From: Cristatella mucedo
Taxonomy: Eukaryota > Bryozoa > Phylactolaemata > Cristatellidae
Reading direction: 5' to 3'
Length of the DNA: 64,000 nt
Assembly (NCBI GenBank): GCA_009760855.2
Contig: WPIO01000028.1
Location: 494,001-558,000, forward strand
The translations under genes and the position numbers were made by a program. The notes beneath the pieces are model-generated. The model worked only from the letters and a program-made list of their open reading frames with translations, did not search any database and had not been told where the DNA came from. The stretch's first letter is position 1. Each line of letters starts with the position of its first letter. Shown here piece by piece: positions 1 through 31,053 of the stretch.

Positions 1-2819
1 CAAAATTGGTACGGACCTTTCAGGTTCATAAACTAACAGGACACTCCTAACCAATTTCCTGCTAACATAGGAAACTCCGGCCATGCGGTGTAAAAAACAA
101 AATGTAAAGAACGTAGACGATGCAGACTACTAAGATAAATATTTACCTGCACAGCTAAGGTCTGCGGGTAAATTGGGCGAGGGCTCTGTTGGTATAGTTG
201 CATGGCAGCTTAATCAAAATCATAGGAAGCCATCCCTGTACTCATGCTGGTCAGCTGTTCTACGGGCACCTGCAAAGGGGGGGGTCAAGGCAAGGGTAGA
301 GAATTTGCCAGCAGCATCAGCACAAGCAGCAACTTCTAGGCATTCGCGGAGCTCCGTAATGATCCTTGCACTGAATAACACTAACTGATATACACTGACA
401 GATAAACTGAGAACAAAATCATGTCAACAGAAATTCGAGCCCAAGACTTCGAGCAAAGTCCAGCGTCCATACGGTTAGCAGCAGCTGACCTCCGAATGGC
501 TGACAGCAGGGGACTTTAGCTGGAGTTTAGCCAGAGGCGAGGCTGTCGTGAGTGCAGAGGGTCGTGGCCCAACGATGCACGGCTCCAAGTCCGAGGACGG
601 TGAACGATTGCAAGAAGGTAAGTGCGGCAGACTAAAAGAACCTCGACGAGGGCCCCACAACATTAACAGCTATCAGTTTCGATCAACTGCAAAATCATCT
701 GGGCGACACTCGAATAATTTGCCAATCAACACAGTTTCTGTCCACGGATAGTGAATTTCGAAACTGCTCAAGCCTCAAAAGTATACACAACGGCCACTAT
801 TTTGCACAAACCTGGCTTTCTCCTTACTATTGAGTGTCTTGGAGAATCTTTTGATAAAGGCATGCTCTTTATGACCTGGGCCGTGGGTCTGGGTCGTGCA
901 GTGAGCGATCCTTTGTTTCCTACTGCAAGCGGTGGTGATAGCCCTCAAGGCTTCTCTGCTGCTATTTTTTCAACAATCTCTGCCTTCGGTTAACCAAAGA
1001 TATAGACTGTGACCTTTGCACCAGACAGCTAAGAGAATAAGTCTCGAAGGTGTTCGAAGGCTGCCGACTGATTATCTGGACCTGTAACAGATTGTTTCAC
1101 ATGGCCCACTATGATGCATAGTGCTGGCATAAGCACCTTCTGGGAGTTCACCAGTGCCCCAACTTGGCCTTGATGACATTACATGAAAATGCAGATATGT
1201 ATCCACTTAGGCAGCTGGCACTAAACTGAACTGGTGGGTATTAAGGCTCCAGTTTTATACTACTTTTTAGATTATTGGAAAGTATTAAAAAGGAAGTTAT
1301 TAACAATTGTGATGTATAAAAAAATTCATAGAACAACTGATCAATATCACGAATCCATTACCTTATCTCGAGATCAACAATAAAGGTAGATGCATCAAAT
1401 ACCGAGCTGTTTTTTGACAATTTGATCGAGTTAGATTACAGTGTGATTTACTAGCATGTATACGAATGACAAATACACTTTACACATATTTCCATTTAGC
1501 ACCAGACATTTGGTGATGCTATATCCGCAATATTCTGGAAAAAACTTGAAATTTCAAATGCATAACTGTCGTGGTCAAGAAAACGTAAGTTTGCAAGGGC
1601 CTTTTTGTAGGCCGTTGAGACTTGATCAAGTGAAAAACCGCACTTAGTACCTAGGAACAAAGACAAAGCAAAATTCTGCTACTCAGTGAAATTACAAGGC
1701 AGCGTGTGCAGAATGTACGAGCCAAACTTCTCGATGTCTGTTTCCACACTCTAGAAAAATTGGATTGCTAAACTCCACCAGTTCACTTGCCAGCCTTAAT
1801 GGTAACGTCACTGGTCACTTTCTCATGACTGTGCAGGTAATCGTTATTTTAGTGGCACACAGCTCATCTGCAGTGGCTTGCAACAGACCGGATTGTAGAG
1901 TGCAAGCACAACTGACACCATAGTTATTTCTGCAGCTAATCCTCCATGCATGGCAATCAAATGGAACGTCGTAGCCCTCGAGACTTAAAAGAAAAAAGGG
2001 CTCCTTGAAAATGCAGCAGACAGCTTGGCCTTACGACTGCTGCTTTTTGGGTCGGACTGCGGTCAGCACATCTTTATGCAGCATCTCATGCATGCATGCC
2101 TACAGCAGGGAGGATCGTACATTTAAAATATGGATTTAATCATTTCACCTCGAAAAGTCATAAAGACTAAGCCACTGTAATCGTTGCTAATAAAATGGAG
2201 ATCGACGAACAATTATTGAATATCGCTGAAAAATAGAACGGTCAAGCAAATAAGCTGCAAGCAGACAATGGCCGAGACAGAAGTGCCACAATCACCGGCT
2301 GAAAAATCAAAGTATCGCTGTGCCAAGAATTGTGAAAGCAAGTTCGGCGTTCCGAGACAAAAGGAAGAAGCAGTTCATGCCCCCCCCCCCTTGTGCTGAC
2401 AAAAGGGAAGTTGGTCTAGAGTCCCGGGTGACTCGATAGGCATTGGGCGGCTTACATCACGACAGCAGTTCATCCGGGCTAGGAGGCAGCTAGCTCTGGT
2501 GGAACACGGAGTCTAAATCTGTAGTTCACACGCGATCCGCCGTGCCCCATTGGCACAAAATAAGGCACTCGACTGAAACCTAGCAATCCATTTCGGTGTG
2601 GAGACGCGGATGCCGAGCACGTTTCGGACTGCGCTCGGACAGGCATCGGCTCACGGACTGCAGGCCTCAGCTGCACGTGCGTAAGCAGAAAACGAGCCAG
2701 AGTAGGCAGGCAGCTGCCTGCAATAGCGGCCGGACCGCGCTGCAGAGCAGCTGCAGCTTGCAGCACAGCAGAAGCAGCAAGGCTGCCGCTCATGAGCCGG
2801 TGCTCCAGCGGGAGCTCAC
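1..2819. other. Non-coding left flank (HACE1 intron)
   Basis: This stretch should be the HACE1 intron after its last visible exon, which ends in phase 1 at 2820. I looked on the minus strand for HECT-domain signatures, such as a Gly-Glu-Glu/Gly-Gly run followed by Arg-Glu-Trp-Phe, and found none. The HECT exons therefore probably lie to the left of the window. The stretch contains a partial SINE near 885-1000. A GC-rich patch at about 2600-2810 lies directly beside the exon. Confidence 0.5.
885..1000 (+). mobile_element. SINE family B, partial
   Basis: GGTCGTGCAGTGAGCGATCC is followed by TACTGCAAGCGGTGGTGATA, the body of family B. The tail is diverged. Confidence 0.5.
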
Positions 2820-20686
<17,867 letters not shown>

Positions 20687-20994
20687 ATTCCAATAGCAGC
20701 GGCGAGTACACCCGGAAACGCTCAGACCGCTTTCCTGGTTTCACCAAAATAGTATCTATGATCATCTCAATATGTAAGGACTCGCTGTCAGGAATGTGCA
20801 TCCTAAGTCTCATTTTTTGTCAACTGAGAAACGTTGCAGAGAAATATGACGTTGTTGTAAAAAAGACGCATTTTTATTCTATGATCTTAACTCTGCTACT
20901 ACAGTCTAGCTACTTCGCACTCCTATATCTCAGTGACATTTCACCGGTTGTCTGTTTACACCGATGATGTCATAAGCGTGACACCATAGTAGTT
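20687..20994. promoter_or_regulatory. Shared (bidirectional) promoter interval between HACE1 and BROX
   Basis: Only 308 bp separate the start codon of HACE1 (minus strand, 20686) from that of BROX (plus strand, 20995), so both 5' UTRs and core promoters must overlap here unless a non-coding first exon lies elsewhere. Visible elements are a CRE/AP-1-like TGATGTCA at 20965-20972 and a TGACG half-site at 847-851 of the 20-kb block (20847-20851). No convincing TATA box is placed at the right distance for either gene. The interval is not especially CpG-rich. Confidence 0.6.
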
Positions 20995-23900
20995 ATGGCG
21001 CACTGGTTCCATCGGAATCCTCTGAAAGCCACCTCATCTCAAACGTTTGACTTCAAATCGACAGCACAAACCGGCCAGCCGCACAAGATATGCCAGTACG
21101 TATGAGTGCCCCCATAGGTGCTCTCAACTTCCCGTTTGGGTTACCACGTTGATGGTCAGCGATGCGGTACCCGCCTTTCTCTCCGGCACATGTCCATCGT
21201 CTAGCTGCTGTACATATGCGCAGCGGCACTCTTCAATAAGCGTTTTCTGGCGATCGACGTGGAGCCGTCGCGAGTTCGCTTGCAGTGTCTCGCCGGCGTC
21301 TCCGCCGACCGTGCGTTTTGCAGCAAGACGAAATAGACGACGCTGTCGTCTCGTGCTCGTCGATCGGAGGCTTTCAGGGGGCCGTGCTAGCCAGTGGAAG
21401 CAGCGAGCGACATGACTCCGAATTTAACCGCACCGGCAGCATTCGCTGCTCATGTGATCTACGCCTACGCCTTATTAGCAAGAATTCGGTCCGTGGCTGT
21501 AGTTCCAAGTCTTGTGCCAGCTTTGATGCTGATTGTAGTGCCAGCAGGTTCCAATTAGGTAGTGAGGCGACGCTCAAATCTCGAATTTAAGTCGAGGTTC
21601 AACTTGTTGTGCGTCTGCGCAAGTGTCTTGGTGTCAAAGAAAGCTGCACCACAAGCTCGTGTGACATTCAGTGGATCTGATCAGCCTCTTGTACAATATC
21701 TTCAAGCTCATAGTAGTCGATAAGCTAATGAGACACTGTTGGGGTTAACCAGGAGGCAGAGCAGGCAGTGAATCACGAGGTTGCTTGGTGTCATCAGGGC
21801 TGCCTACTGAAAGTAAGGGGTGACAGATTCCATGAGTACAGTGGCCCGAACCTATGGTGAATACCATAGCATGGGCAATTTTTACGATGAACTTCACAGC
21901 TCTTTGACCCGGTGACTCCTTATCATGATTCTTAGGTACATTTAGTATATGCTCTATTCCCGGAGATTTCTAATGGGTATATATCAACCTACATAATATT
22001 GAATTGAATGTAATTGACTGCTTGCATCCAACCCCTAAAACAGAATAACTTCTAATTGGCTTGCCGATGGTGACTAGTAAGACGGCGAAATTCGCATAAA
22101 TAAAATTCATATGACAAAATGTGCTCTCGTAGTTACTATTGCAAATGGAATTTAAAATTATACAACTGCATGTCCTATAATCTTACGAATATTCTACAAG
22201 TTTATTTTCAGGAAAACTGAGTTCTACGAATTTGTAACTAAAATTTTCTAAAATTTGCTACTTATTTCCAAAAAAGGGCAATTTCTAGTAGTTTTAATTT
22301 TTATTAATACTGCTACTGCATGTGTGCAAGGTCATTGGTTGCATATCCAACGTGCAATGAAAAGCAATTTGATGATCTAGGAAGTGATAAAGGTCAAAAC
22401 TGCACGAAAGTGATACATTTTCTAAAGCACCCTCAGAGAACTCAATTTTTAGGTGCTTTACAATTGCTGCAAAGGAAGCACAAATCGAATGGTTAGTGGT
22501 TGCATGCTCGATAAACAACATTAATAACATGGTTATGGGTGACATACACAGGGTCTGCGTGCAAGTATGGTTAGGGGCAGCATGTTCAGTGTCAGCATGC
22601 ATAAGCACATAAAGGTTGAATCACAGGAACTCATTAAATTCTGTGATAAGTAAGTGCATTTTGAGTTTCTTTTTAAACGTGGTCAAGTCAGTAGATGTCG
22701 TGATGCAGGTCGGGAGTGAGTTCCAGGCTTTGAGAGCATACGAACTATAGGCACTGTCTCCAAAGGATTTGAGGTTTTACGAGGTATAGGTAAACAGTTA
22801 GAATCCGAAAAGCAGGTGGTGCGATTTGTAGCCTGTTGAGGGAGTAGATCTTGTAGGTAGGCTGGAGCCAAAGAATGAAGGGACCTAAAAGTGAGTGAGA
22901 GAACTTTGAAGTCGATGCATTGCTTGACTGGGAGTTAGTGCAACTTCGCTTGAAGTGTTGTGATGTGGCAACTGCAATGCTCACGAAAGACAAGCCTAGC
23001 TGCAGAGTTTTGCACCTGCTGTAAGCATGTATAGGCCGGTAGACCAGCAAGCAGTGAGTTACAGAAGTCAAGACGGGATGTCACAAATGCATGGACCAAC
23101 TTGATGTGGTATCCCTGTCTAAACAAGCCTGAATTTTAGCAATATTATGTAACTGAAAGTAGGCAGACTTGACTGTGGAGCTGCTGTGGTCGTCTAATGA
23201 AAGGTCTCTTTAAAACATGACACCTAGATTTCGTACAGGTTCAACAGGAGATATGCTGGCAGAGCCAATTTTGAGCGTTAGCTTTTCCAATTTCTGGATC
23301 ACACTTAGTTTTCCCATAACTCGTAAGTTGGTTTTATTATTATTTAATGTAAGAAAATTTGCTGCCATCCATGTGAGGATATTCAATACGTGCAGCAAGG
23401 GAGTTGAGAGAACTCGAAGGCTGGGAGGGAACGAAGCAATGGTAAAACTGAGTGTCATCTGCATATAAGTGAAAGCTTAGATTGTGCCCGACAATCACAT
23501 CGGCAACAGGGAGAGTATAAACCGTGAAAACAACAGGATCAAGTACCAAGCCTTGAGGTACCCTATATTTAAGGGGTTTTTGGATGATCTGTGTCCATTC
23601 ATATCAACACTCTGTAGTCTCCCACTAAGATAGGACCTGAACCTCAGCAGTGCAGTACCAGTGATGCCCAGGCGTGATGAGAGGCCCTCAAGAATAAAGT
23701 GAGCCAAGTTGGTGTCGTTTAATTAAGTTACCTGTTGAACACGCTTCATCTATGTTCAAAATATGGCACAAGAAAAATTAGCCAGGTAAGCTTTAGTTTT
23801 CCCAGCATTTATTTTTGGGGGGGGAAAAGCTGTTTGTATTGGACTATATTCCGGTGGAAAAAAGAGCTGAGCATGCCGAATAAATGCATAACTATTGCAA

Positions 23901-26900
23901 GCAATGTGAGAAGCAAACAACAGTGGAGGCCAATAACCGTCATACTTCAGAAACCTGCCGTAAGCATAACTGAAAAACTTGTAACTTTCAGCTTTGCCAA
24001 TCCAACTATGATATCTTGTGTTCTTCGTGGTTTTTGCACAATTTTCTGTAATTTTGAAGCATTTTTTGACAGTCTTCGCATGGAGTCTGAAGCCTCTATC
24101 GTTTGCTTATGCAGCATAGGAGTGAACCTTTGACGGTAGTCCTGTCTGTGGTTGTAGGTTAGTTCTAGAGGCATAGCCGGGAATTGGTTACCTAGTGCTC
24201 AACCTTTTAACCTTGAACTTGTCCAAACCAGCCATTCAGAGAAGGCGACACACTGTTCTGCTCATCTTAAGGGAGCTGTGACCAGTCAGCTCCCTGGCTA
24301 TGCCTCGAGCTAGGTAGGTTCACCCAGTACCTAGGGTAGGCTTTCACCCCAAATGCCTCCAGCATTGACTGCTCCCACAGGCTCACTGTCGACTCTTTGT
24401 TAGAGAGTCATGGTCGACTAGTCTTATTTTGTTATCTTGTCATCAGTAGACTTAATTCCTGTGGCCAAGCGAATGTGCCTCACGTTAAATACTTGGCAAA
24501 GTGCAATGCATGCAAGCATCCCTATGGCCAGCCATGTTGCTTGTGAAAATCTATTACACACAGCTTAGCATTAGCTCGTGCATAGGTTAGGTGCATGCTT
24601 TTTACATCGTTATTGGGGTTCTGTTGTGTGTGCTATGGTGAATGGCCTAAGAGATTTGTTCTGTTTAACTACATTTGCAAATATGCAAGAATACTAGCTG
24701 ATTTAACAGCCTCTTTTGTATAGCGACAGAAGAGCCCTTACGGTTATCACCACCGCTTGCAGTGGCAATAAAGAATTGTCCACCACAGGATTCGAACCCA
24801 CAACATCAGGACCAGGGTGTGAAAAGCAACCACCTTACCTAGTGAGCCAGACTGTTGGCTCAGCTGCATGAACCTTGACTCTGTATCTTGCTACTTATTT
24901 CCACGTATCCCCCTTCTATGTTTGCCTTCGCGTGTTACCAAATAGTTGGTGTGTAAATTATGCTACCCCTGATATATTTGCATGGTTGAAAGCCAGGTTC
25001 AGCTGTTTCTGGGTACTCGGTCGATCCCGCAGTGCAAATGGATGAACTAGTTCTTTTTTTTAAGATCTTAGTATGCAATAAGTTTGGACAAGCACATGCT
25101 GACTACTATTGTATTCTGTCACGTGGGTCGTGCCCAGTACTGCTGCAGCTGTTTCCTACTGCCTGCCACCTATACTTCTGCCACTTCACAGCGTGTAGCA
25201 GTGTAATACGACTCGCGCTACTGCTGCTGTTGGGATATGATACTAGCTTACGAGTAGGCCGGAATGTTGCAAGTGACCGAGGACGGCCTACATTTAGCCT
25301 CTCTTCATCATGCGATGGGACATTCTGGAAAACTGGCATCTTTCGAGGCTGTTTCTAAGATGTGCTGAACGTGGCTGTCCGTCAACTGCACACAGGCCTT
25401 TGCTTGCTATCTGCGATTGCACGCTTTGCCAGCGCACGTGTTCACGTGACCACGACGGTGTGAAATGCTGTCTACTGCAGACGGCAGGACCCTCGGCAGC
25501 CGAGTGCCACTTCGTAGCAAGTGCCAGTCTGTTGCAGGGACTTGAAGCAAGCGAGAGCGACACTCTTAGAACTCATAGCTAACCCTAGCGGTGACGTCGG
25601 CTCGCTGGATGCTGCCGCAGCAGCGTACATGTCGCTGCTGCACGGCTTCCTTCAGTCACTCGACGAGAAAGGCGGCGAGAGCAAGCTGCGCCACTCGTTT
25701 CGCTTTCGGTGGACCAACACCCTAAAAGGCAACACGCCCACGTGAGTCGACCCGTGCACCGTACCAGATCGAGTTCGCTGGCCAGCGTTCTGCCGGTCGA
25801 CGCCGAACGTGACTACGGCCTAGGCCCTCGACTTGCAGCAATCGCAGTGCAGTGCAGTTCTAGCGTGTCAAGCGGCAACACTTATCCGGTGGCTTACCAC
25901 GTGCGTGCAGCAGATATGGTGGCATTCGTGCGTGCACCCGCATTTAAGGCGAAGCACGGCTGCGCTTCGGTGCCCTGTGGACCGTTGTACAGAGAGGGTT
26001 GGGCGCTAAAACTGTCGGCGATGCGATGCATCCATTTTAGCGTCGATATCGTGCTAATCGAGGTAATGAAGCGAAGCATGAACCGTGGCTCAGCGGGCCA
26101 TGCCGCTTAGTAATATTCTCCTTTTAAATTTTAGGGAGCAATTCGATGCAATGTTTGAAGCTCTCTCTATGTGCGTCAATGTGGCGCTGTGGCACACGAA
26201 GCACGCCGCCGTCCTGGCTGCGAAAGAAGAGTAAGAGCTGGAATCGCTCGGTGCTGACTCCTCGCACGAAGTCGCTCTGCTGCCCTCTGCCCCCCCCCCC
26301 CAAGTCCTAGCATAGCTGGCTAGCTGGCAGAACGTATTCGTTCGGCCGTTGGTAGTCCTGCAAAGTGCAGGGCTTGCGGCGAGTCACTTTTTGGTTGCGT
26401 GACGCCACACGTGATCCTGTTTTCCTCGAGGGATGATCTCTAGCCCAGTCCTCTCGTCCGTGTGCGTGGGACGTGCACGCACCCCGGCCGCGTGTCCATG
26501 TCCCGCGCACGTGCGAATGCACCTGCTTGTGAGTAGCCATGCTACTCTGTACAGTGGAGTGCTGCCGTTGCAGACCCACGATGGACGAAGCCAAGGAAGT
26601 CCATCGCTGCTTGAAGCGTGCGGCTGGCATGTTCGGGTATGTCAAGGTGAGTGCATGTGTTCTCCTGCCCTCCCGCCTCATCCAGCCCCACCCTGCTTGT
26701 TACCAGGCTCAGTTCCCTGAAATTCTCCTCCTCCCTCTCCTCCTGCAGTGCTGAGCTCTCTTTCTCCATCGTGCATCCTAGCGCTGCCGTAGGTGTGCGA
26801 TTGCAAGCCAGCACGGCCATTGCACCTTTTCTGGATATTGTGCAAAGCAGACGTCTGCACCTTGCAAACGTGACAGACATGAATGTATTCTTCGGTGTGC

Positions 26901-28245
26901 CAACTCGATTGCCCGGGGACGCCCTAGCTGCGACTCTGTCGCAGGTGCCAGCACCGGTCGGCAACGGATTTCATTCGGCCGGCCTTGTATCTTCTAGGCG
27001 AACACCGCGCGCTTGATAGAAGTCGCGGATAAAGGCTCAGACCTGGACAGCCGGGTCCTGGACGCATACATCAGCCAGTCGCAGGCAGAGGCACAGGAAG
27101 TGGCCATCGCTCGGGCCATCGAGCTGAAGCACTCAGCCACGCTCATCGCCGGGCTCGCCTTTGAGACTTCGCACCTGTTTAATGTCGCCGGTAAGGCCAG
27201 CCCTCTGCATTCGGCCCTCTCCCCCTCCTCCCCTCCCCCTTGGCCTGGCGTTTGAGCTAGCCGCTCGTGTGGCAGCAGCTGCATCGGTGACAGCTGACGA
27301 AGCTTCGCCTTTTAGATGGCTTCCTGAAGAGCCTAGACCCAAAAGAGGCAGGGAAGTGGCAGAAGTACTTGGAGCTGAAAGCAGCCTTCTACGAAGCCGC
27401 CGTGCGTATGCGCAGCTTGGGACCGCTGCTTGGGATTGCTGCATTTGCCGTCTAGGCTGCTGTTCGTTTGCCTTTCGGAGCGTGCGTGCACTGTTTGCGC
27501 TGTGGTGCCAGCTCGTGTGCATTCTTCGTAGCTTCCGTGGTATAATTCCTCATAGCCTTTGTCGTATGACGCCTCGCTCAGCAGTTTTCGGTTGCCACCG
27601 GTTCATTCGCTTCATTGCACCGCTGGGCGCTCAGCAGAAAGCCAAGGCTGACTGGATAAGGCGTGGCGCTGACAGAAGGCACAGCTCTCAGAGAAGGTGC
27701 ACTGAGAGTGGGCGCACCCAGTTTTTTCCAGAGAGCATCGTCTGCTGGTGGAAAAGCAGCCTTCCTCTTCTTCTGTCTAGGCTTACTCGTACAGTGGCGA
27801 AAATCTGCTCGCACAAGATAAATGTGGGGAGGCGATCAAGTGCCTTCGAGAGAGCACGTCAAGTGAGTGCTTTGCTTGCCGGTGACGTCTGATGCATTGT
27901 GTTTCATAGGTAAATTTGAAGTCAGCAGACATGTTGGCACTGGATCTTCTCAGCAGCCGCACACACACACACACACACGCACGCGCACACACACACACAC
28001 ACACACTTGCCCTTTGCTGACCAGTAGATAAGGCCGATTGTGAGGCCCCAGGCAGGATTTTCGCTTAGCGGCGAGATCTGCTGTGCTTACCGGCTGGGTG
28101 AGAAGAAATGCTGGTAGTTCGCATGCTGCCGAATAGATGCCTTCCATGAAGATGCCTTGAGAGTTTTGCTTCGATTGACGAGAATGGTCTGCAATCTACT
28201 GGTTCCTGCTGCTGAGGCGCAAATATTAACGTGTATATGTATATA

Positions 28246-28342
<97 letters not shown>

Positions 28343-29854
28343 CACTCACTCTCCTTGCAGATTATGAGAAAGCCAAGACTCTGTGTCGCGAATACGCATC
28401 GACAAAAGGTCCCGGCACTACCGCTCGGCCTGAGGAGCATTTGTTCTTCAGGAAGCTAGGTCAAGTTGTAAACCGGGTCTTGGACAAAACAGAGCGTGAG
28501 AATGGTTTCATGTGAGTAGCTACTGCTACCAGCTGGTGGCTCAACTCGCTGCGGCAGTCCCGCCATCACCAAGGGCTGCTTCGCCCCTGGCACTGGAGAC
28601 GTCCGGCAGGCCTGACTTTCGAGACCGGGGCTCAGTGCCAGAGGCCGGTGAGCCTGGCATGCGACGGAATCCGACGGGGGTCTTATGATAGTGCCCATTT
28701 CCGGCTGCGCACTTCACGACTGGGTTCATGGGTTCGAGTCTTGCAATGGGTTCTCCTTTGTCGCCACTAAGGCTCCTCCGTATCGCTACATAAACGAGGC
28801 TGCTAGATCGCCAAACATTAATTTTTTGTTTACTGCGTAGCACCTCCAGTTACAGGAGCAAGTTACAGTGCTGCTAAAGCATCTGCTGCCTCCCACATTA
28901 CCCACTCCGTGTTTTTTAGCTGCTATAATCAGGTGTAGGACAGGCACTGCTGCCTCTAGCAGGCTATGCTGTGGCTGTGAATGCCGCATGTGGCAACAAG
29001 CCTCAACAATGCTCTGGCGATCTGTCTGAGCCTCCTTGCCCACAATCTGCATCTACTTTGTTGTTGTCTTTTCAGCTATCACCAGAAAGTGCCCGAAAAG
29101 GTTCCCGAGCTGGAGAAAAAGGCATCTCATGGATTAGCCACTGCCGAAGAGTTTACTTTGCCGCCAGGCAGTCCTCTCTGGACGGCTGACGTGTACAATG
29201 CCATCGACATATCGAAAAATGTCGCACCGCAGGTGAGCCTTGGACTGCGCAATTCGATTGTCGTGTTCTTGCATGACTGTCGATCGATCGGCCAGTGACT
29301 TCTGTAGAGAGATCAGCCCATGCTTGGCAACATGCCTCAGCTCTTTTTTACCTCTTGATCCTGTGAGCAACCGTGCTCAGTGTGTGGCAATTACTGCCAA
29401 GTAGATTATTCACTGCACTGCTTATGCTCAGGAAAACTTGGTGAAATCTCATAAAAGCAGCATGCACTTACAACTTAACGCGATTTATTGATTGGCTGCA
29501 TGGGCCCATGCTTGCTGTTGCTGTAAGTTTACTCATGGTCCATGATTTGCCAACCGATGCTGACCCTCCACGGGTTTCCTTAATGAAACAATACCATGCA
29601 ACCTGCATGCAAGCCAGTTTTTCCGGTTAAGGCTCAAATTCCTAACCTTGGCTCATGACAGCTATCTAAAGGCAGAGAGAGAGAGGGGGGGAAATATAAT
29701 AAAAAAATTATCTAGTGCCCCAAGAGAACTTAATATCTATTCAGGTGCTTCACATATACCACGGGGCTTGAGCCCACTACCTTGGTGGTCAGATTTGTTC
29801 ACCTTGACCTCGGGCGTTAAAGGGGAGCACCTTCACCACTAGGACAAGCAGCGT

Positions 29855-29934
<80 letters not shown>

Positions 29935-31053
29935 AGGTGCATGTATGAGTGGGCTGTGTTGATAAATCTGCCGACCTTAACATTAGGTATATATTAGAGC
30001 AGACCAGACTATTCACTAACCAACAGAAGAATGGGTGCTGGACTTGTGTAGACTGACCTAAAGCAAATATTGCTGTCTTCCAACGGATGCTGTTTCATGC
30101 ACTAGTTTGTTGTTGCTACAGACAGCTCATTAACAGACCAGTGCCAGATAAAGGGAAAGAGTTTCTTCAAGCAGTCTCTACATTTTTTTCCTCGCATTGG
30201 TTATAGACTTTTCTTCTGTATGTATATGAAAATATACGGTAACTCACTTGAAGCAAAGTAGTCTGAAAGTCCAGAGTCTGTGTACTGGTCGTGTTGGTAA
30301 CTATTCCCTGTGGATAGAGGTCTCCGTGGCAGTCGTGTCTCTCAAGAAGAACTGCACCATCCAACGTCATACCTGGATGCTTAAATTTACCTAGACCAGC
30401 ACTCGTAAGAATGACCTTAACAGAACAGCCAGTTGAGGTAATGCAGAAGGACTGCCCTCCGACGCACCCCCTTTGAGTTGCTATGCCTGTGCCACGGTGT
30501 ACTTGGACGACATTCCTAACCGGTTCTGTTTGCAAGGGCCTGCATTAGGTCTTCATCACTGTCAGCCTGAAGCAAGCAAAGAAATTGTAATCGGCACTGT
30601 CAGCGCCGGCCTAAGCACAAAAAAAGCCTCTAGGGGGGGCCAACCCTTAATGGGTGCTAGCTGTTCACAGAATGCTTCAGCCTTACGAGATATTTGCCCG
30701 TCTTGCCTTACTCGGTGCATATCCTGTTGAGTATGCTTGGTTTTATTCGAGGGCTGCTGGTTGCACCAGTCAGCTGGGCCGTCCCTGGTTAGTGCTTGGC
30801 TGGGTGCAATGTGGCGTGCGCTGCGCCCACCAATCTTGATGCCTGCCAGCGCTCTGCCGCTGCGCAGACCTCGCCAACTCTGCCTGTGCCTTCGATGCTA
30901 CCCGTCGCGCACATCCCTTCTTGTGTTGCAAAAAAAAAGAAATCGGGAGCAGCCGCTCTGAAAGCAGAAGGGGACCTGCCGCCGGTAGCCGAGAAGGAAG
31001 GTGACCAGACTCGCAAGGACCCGAAGACCAGCAGCGGCTGTGTCGTGTCTTGA
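20995..31053 (+). CDS. BROX: BROX orthologue, Bro1-domain protein with C-terminal CAAX box (complete)
   Basis: BROX proteins bind ESCRT-III CHMP4 through a Bro1 domain and are membrane-anchored by prenylation. Plus-strand exons: 20995-21095, 25538-25741, 26135-26230, 26574-26646, 26998-27190, 27316-27401, 27781-27862, 28361-28511, 29076-29232, and a last exon ending at 31053. Phases agree at every join. The product starts [13 protein letters not shown], almost identical to human BROX. It continues with [64 protein letters not shown] and [12 protein letters not shown], all in Bro1 order. It ends GCVVS, a CAAX box whose final Ser predicts farnesylation. The last exon can start at 30940 (418 aa, nearest human's 411) or 30868 (442 aa, better pyrimidine tract); both are in phase. 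It is head to head with HACE1. Confidence 0.95.
22290..23745 (-). mobile_element. CR1/L2-like LINE, 5'-truncated and degenerate, in BROX intron 1
   Basis: Minus-strand frames show the RT catalytic core with the YADDTQ motif (about 23465), then the [17 protein letters not shown] block and the terminal region, followed by the 3' terminus near 22430. Frameshifts separate the pieces. It is antisense to BROX. Confidence 0.75.
24695..24862 (-). mobile_element. SINE family B
   Basis: In reverse complement the full element runs from the tail (GCTGATTTAACAGCCTCTTT on plus) through TATCACCACCGCTTGCAGTG to box B (GGATTCGAACCCACAACATC) and a box A region. It is in BROX intron 1. Confidence 0.7.
27959..28006. 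repeat. (CA)n microsatellite
   Basis: CA repeat with GCACGCG interruption, in a BROX intron. Confidence 0.9.
28248..28342. repeat. Compound (GT)n(ATGT)n(AT)n tract
   Basis: A GT run, five GTAT units and an AT run end at 28342, only 18 bp before the BROX exon that starts at 28361. The remaining acceptor sequence is CACTCACTCTCCTTGCAG. Confidence 0.95.
28690..28810 (+). mobile_element. SINE family B, partial
   Basis: A diverged head with GGGTTCGAGTCTTGCAATGG is followed by a shortened body and the tail CGCTACATAAACGAGGCTGC. It is in a BROX intron. Confidence 0.5.
29697..29855 (-). mobile_element. SINE family A, copy 5
   Basis: In reverse complement it shows the family tail (plus-strand GAGAACTTAATATCTATTCA) and the box B region (GGCTTGAGCCCACTACCTTG). 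A long (GA)n follows at its head side. Confidence 0.6.
29857..29934. repeat. (AG)n microsatellite
   Basis: About 38 uninterrupted AG units, next to the head of a reversed SINE, in the last BROX intron. Confidence 0.95.

Noticed and set aside
180-250. Possible minus-strand terminal exon with good pyrimidine tract ending in MASYDFD and stop
   Set aside because: It matches neither HACE1 nor any family I know and has no partner exon.
2268-2399. 44-codon plus-strand frame starting MAETEVPQSPAEKS
   Set aside because: It ends in a C-run and stop, has no donor in a sensible place and no recognisable domain.
29857-29934. CRISPR-like or satellite array
   Set aside because: It is simple dinucleotide repetition without spacers.
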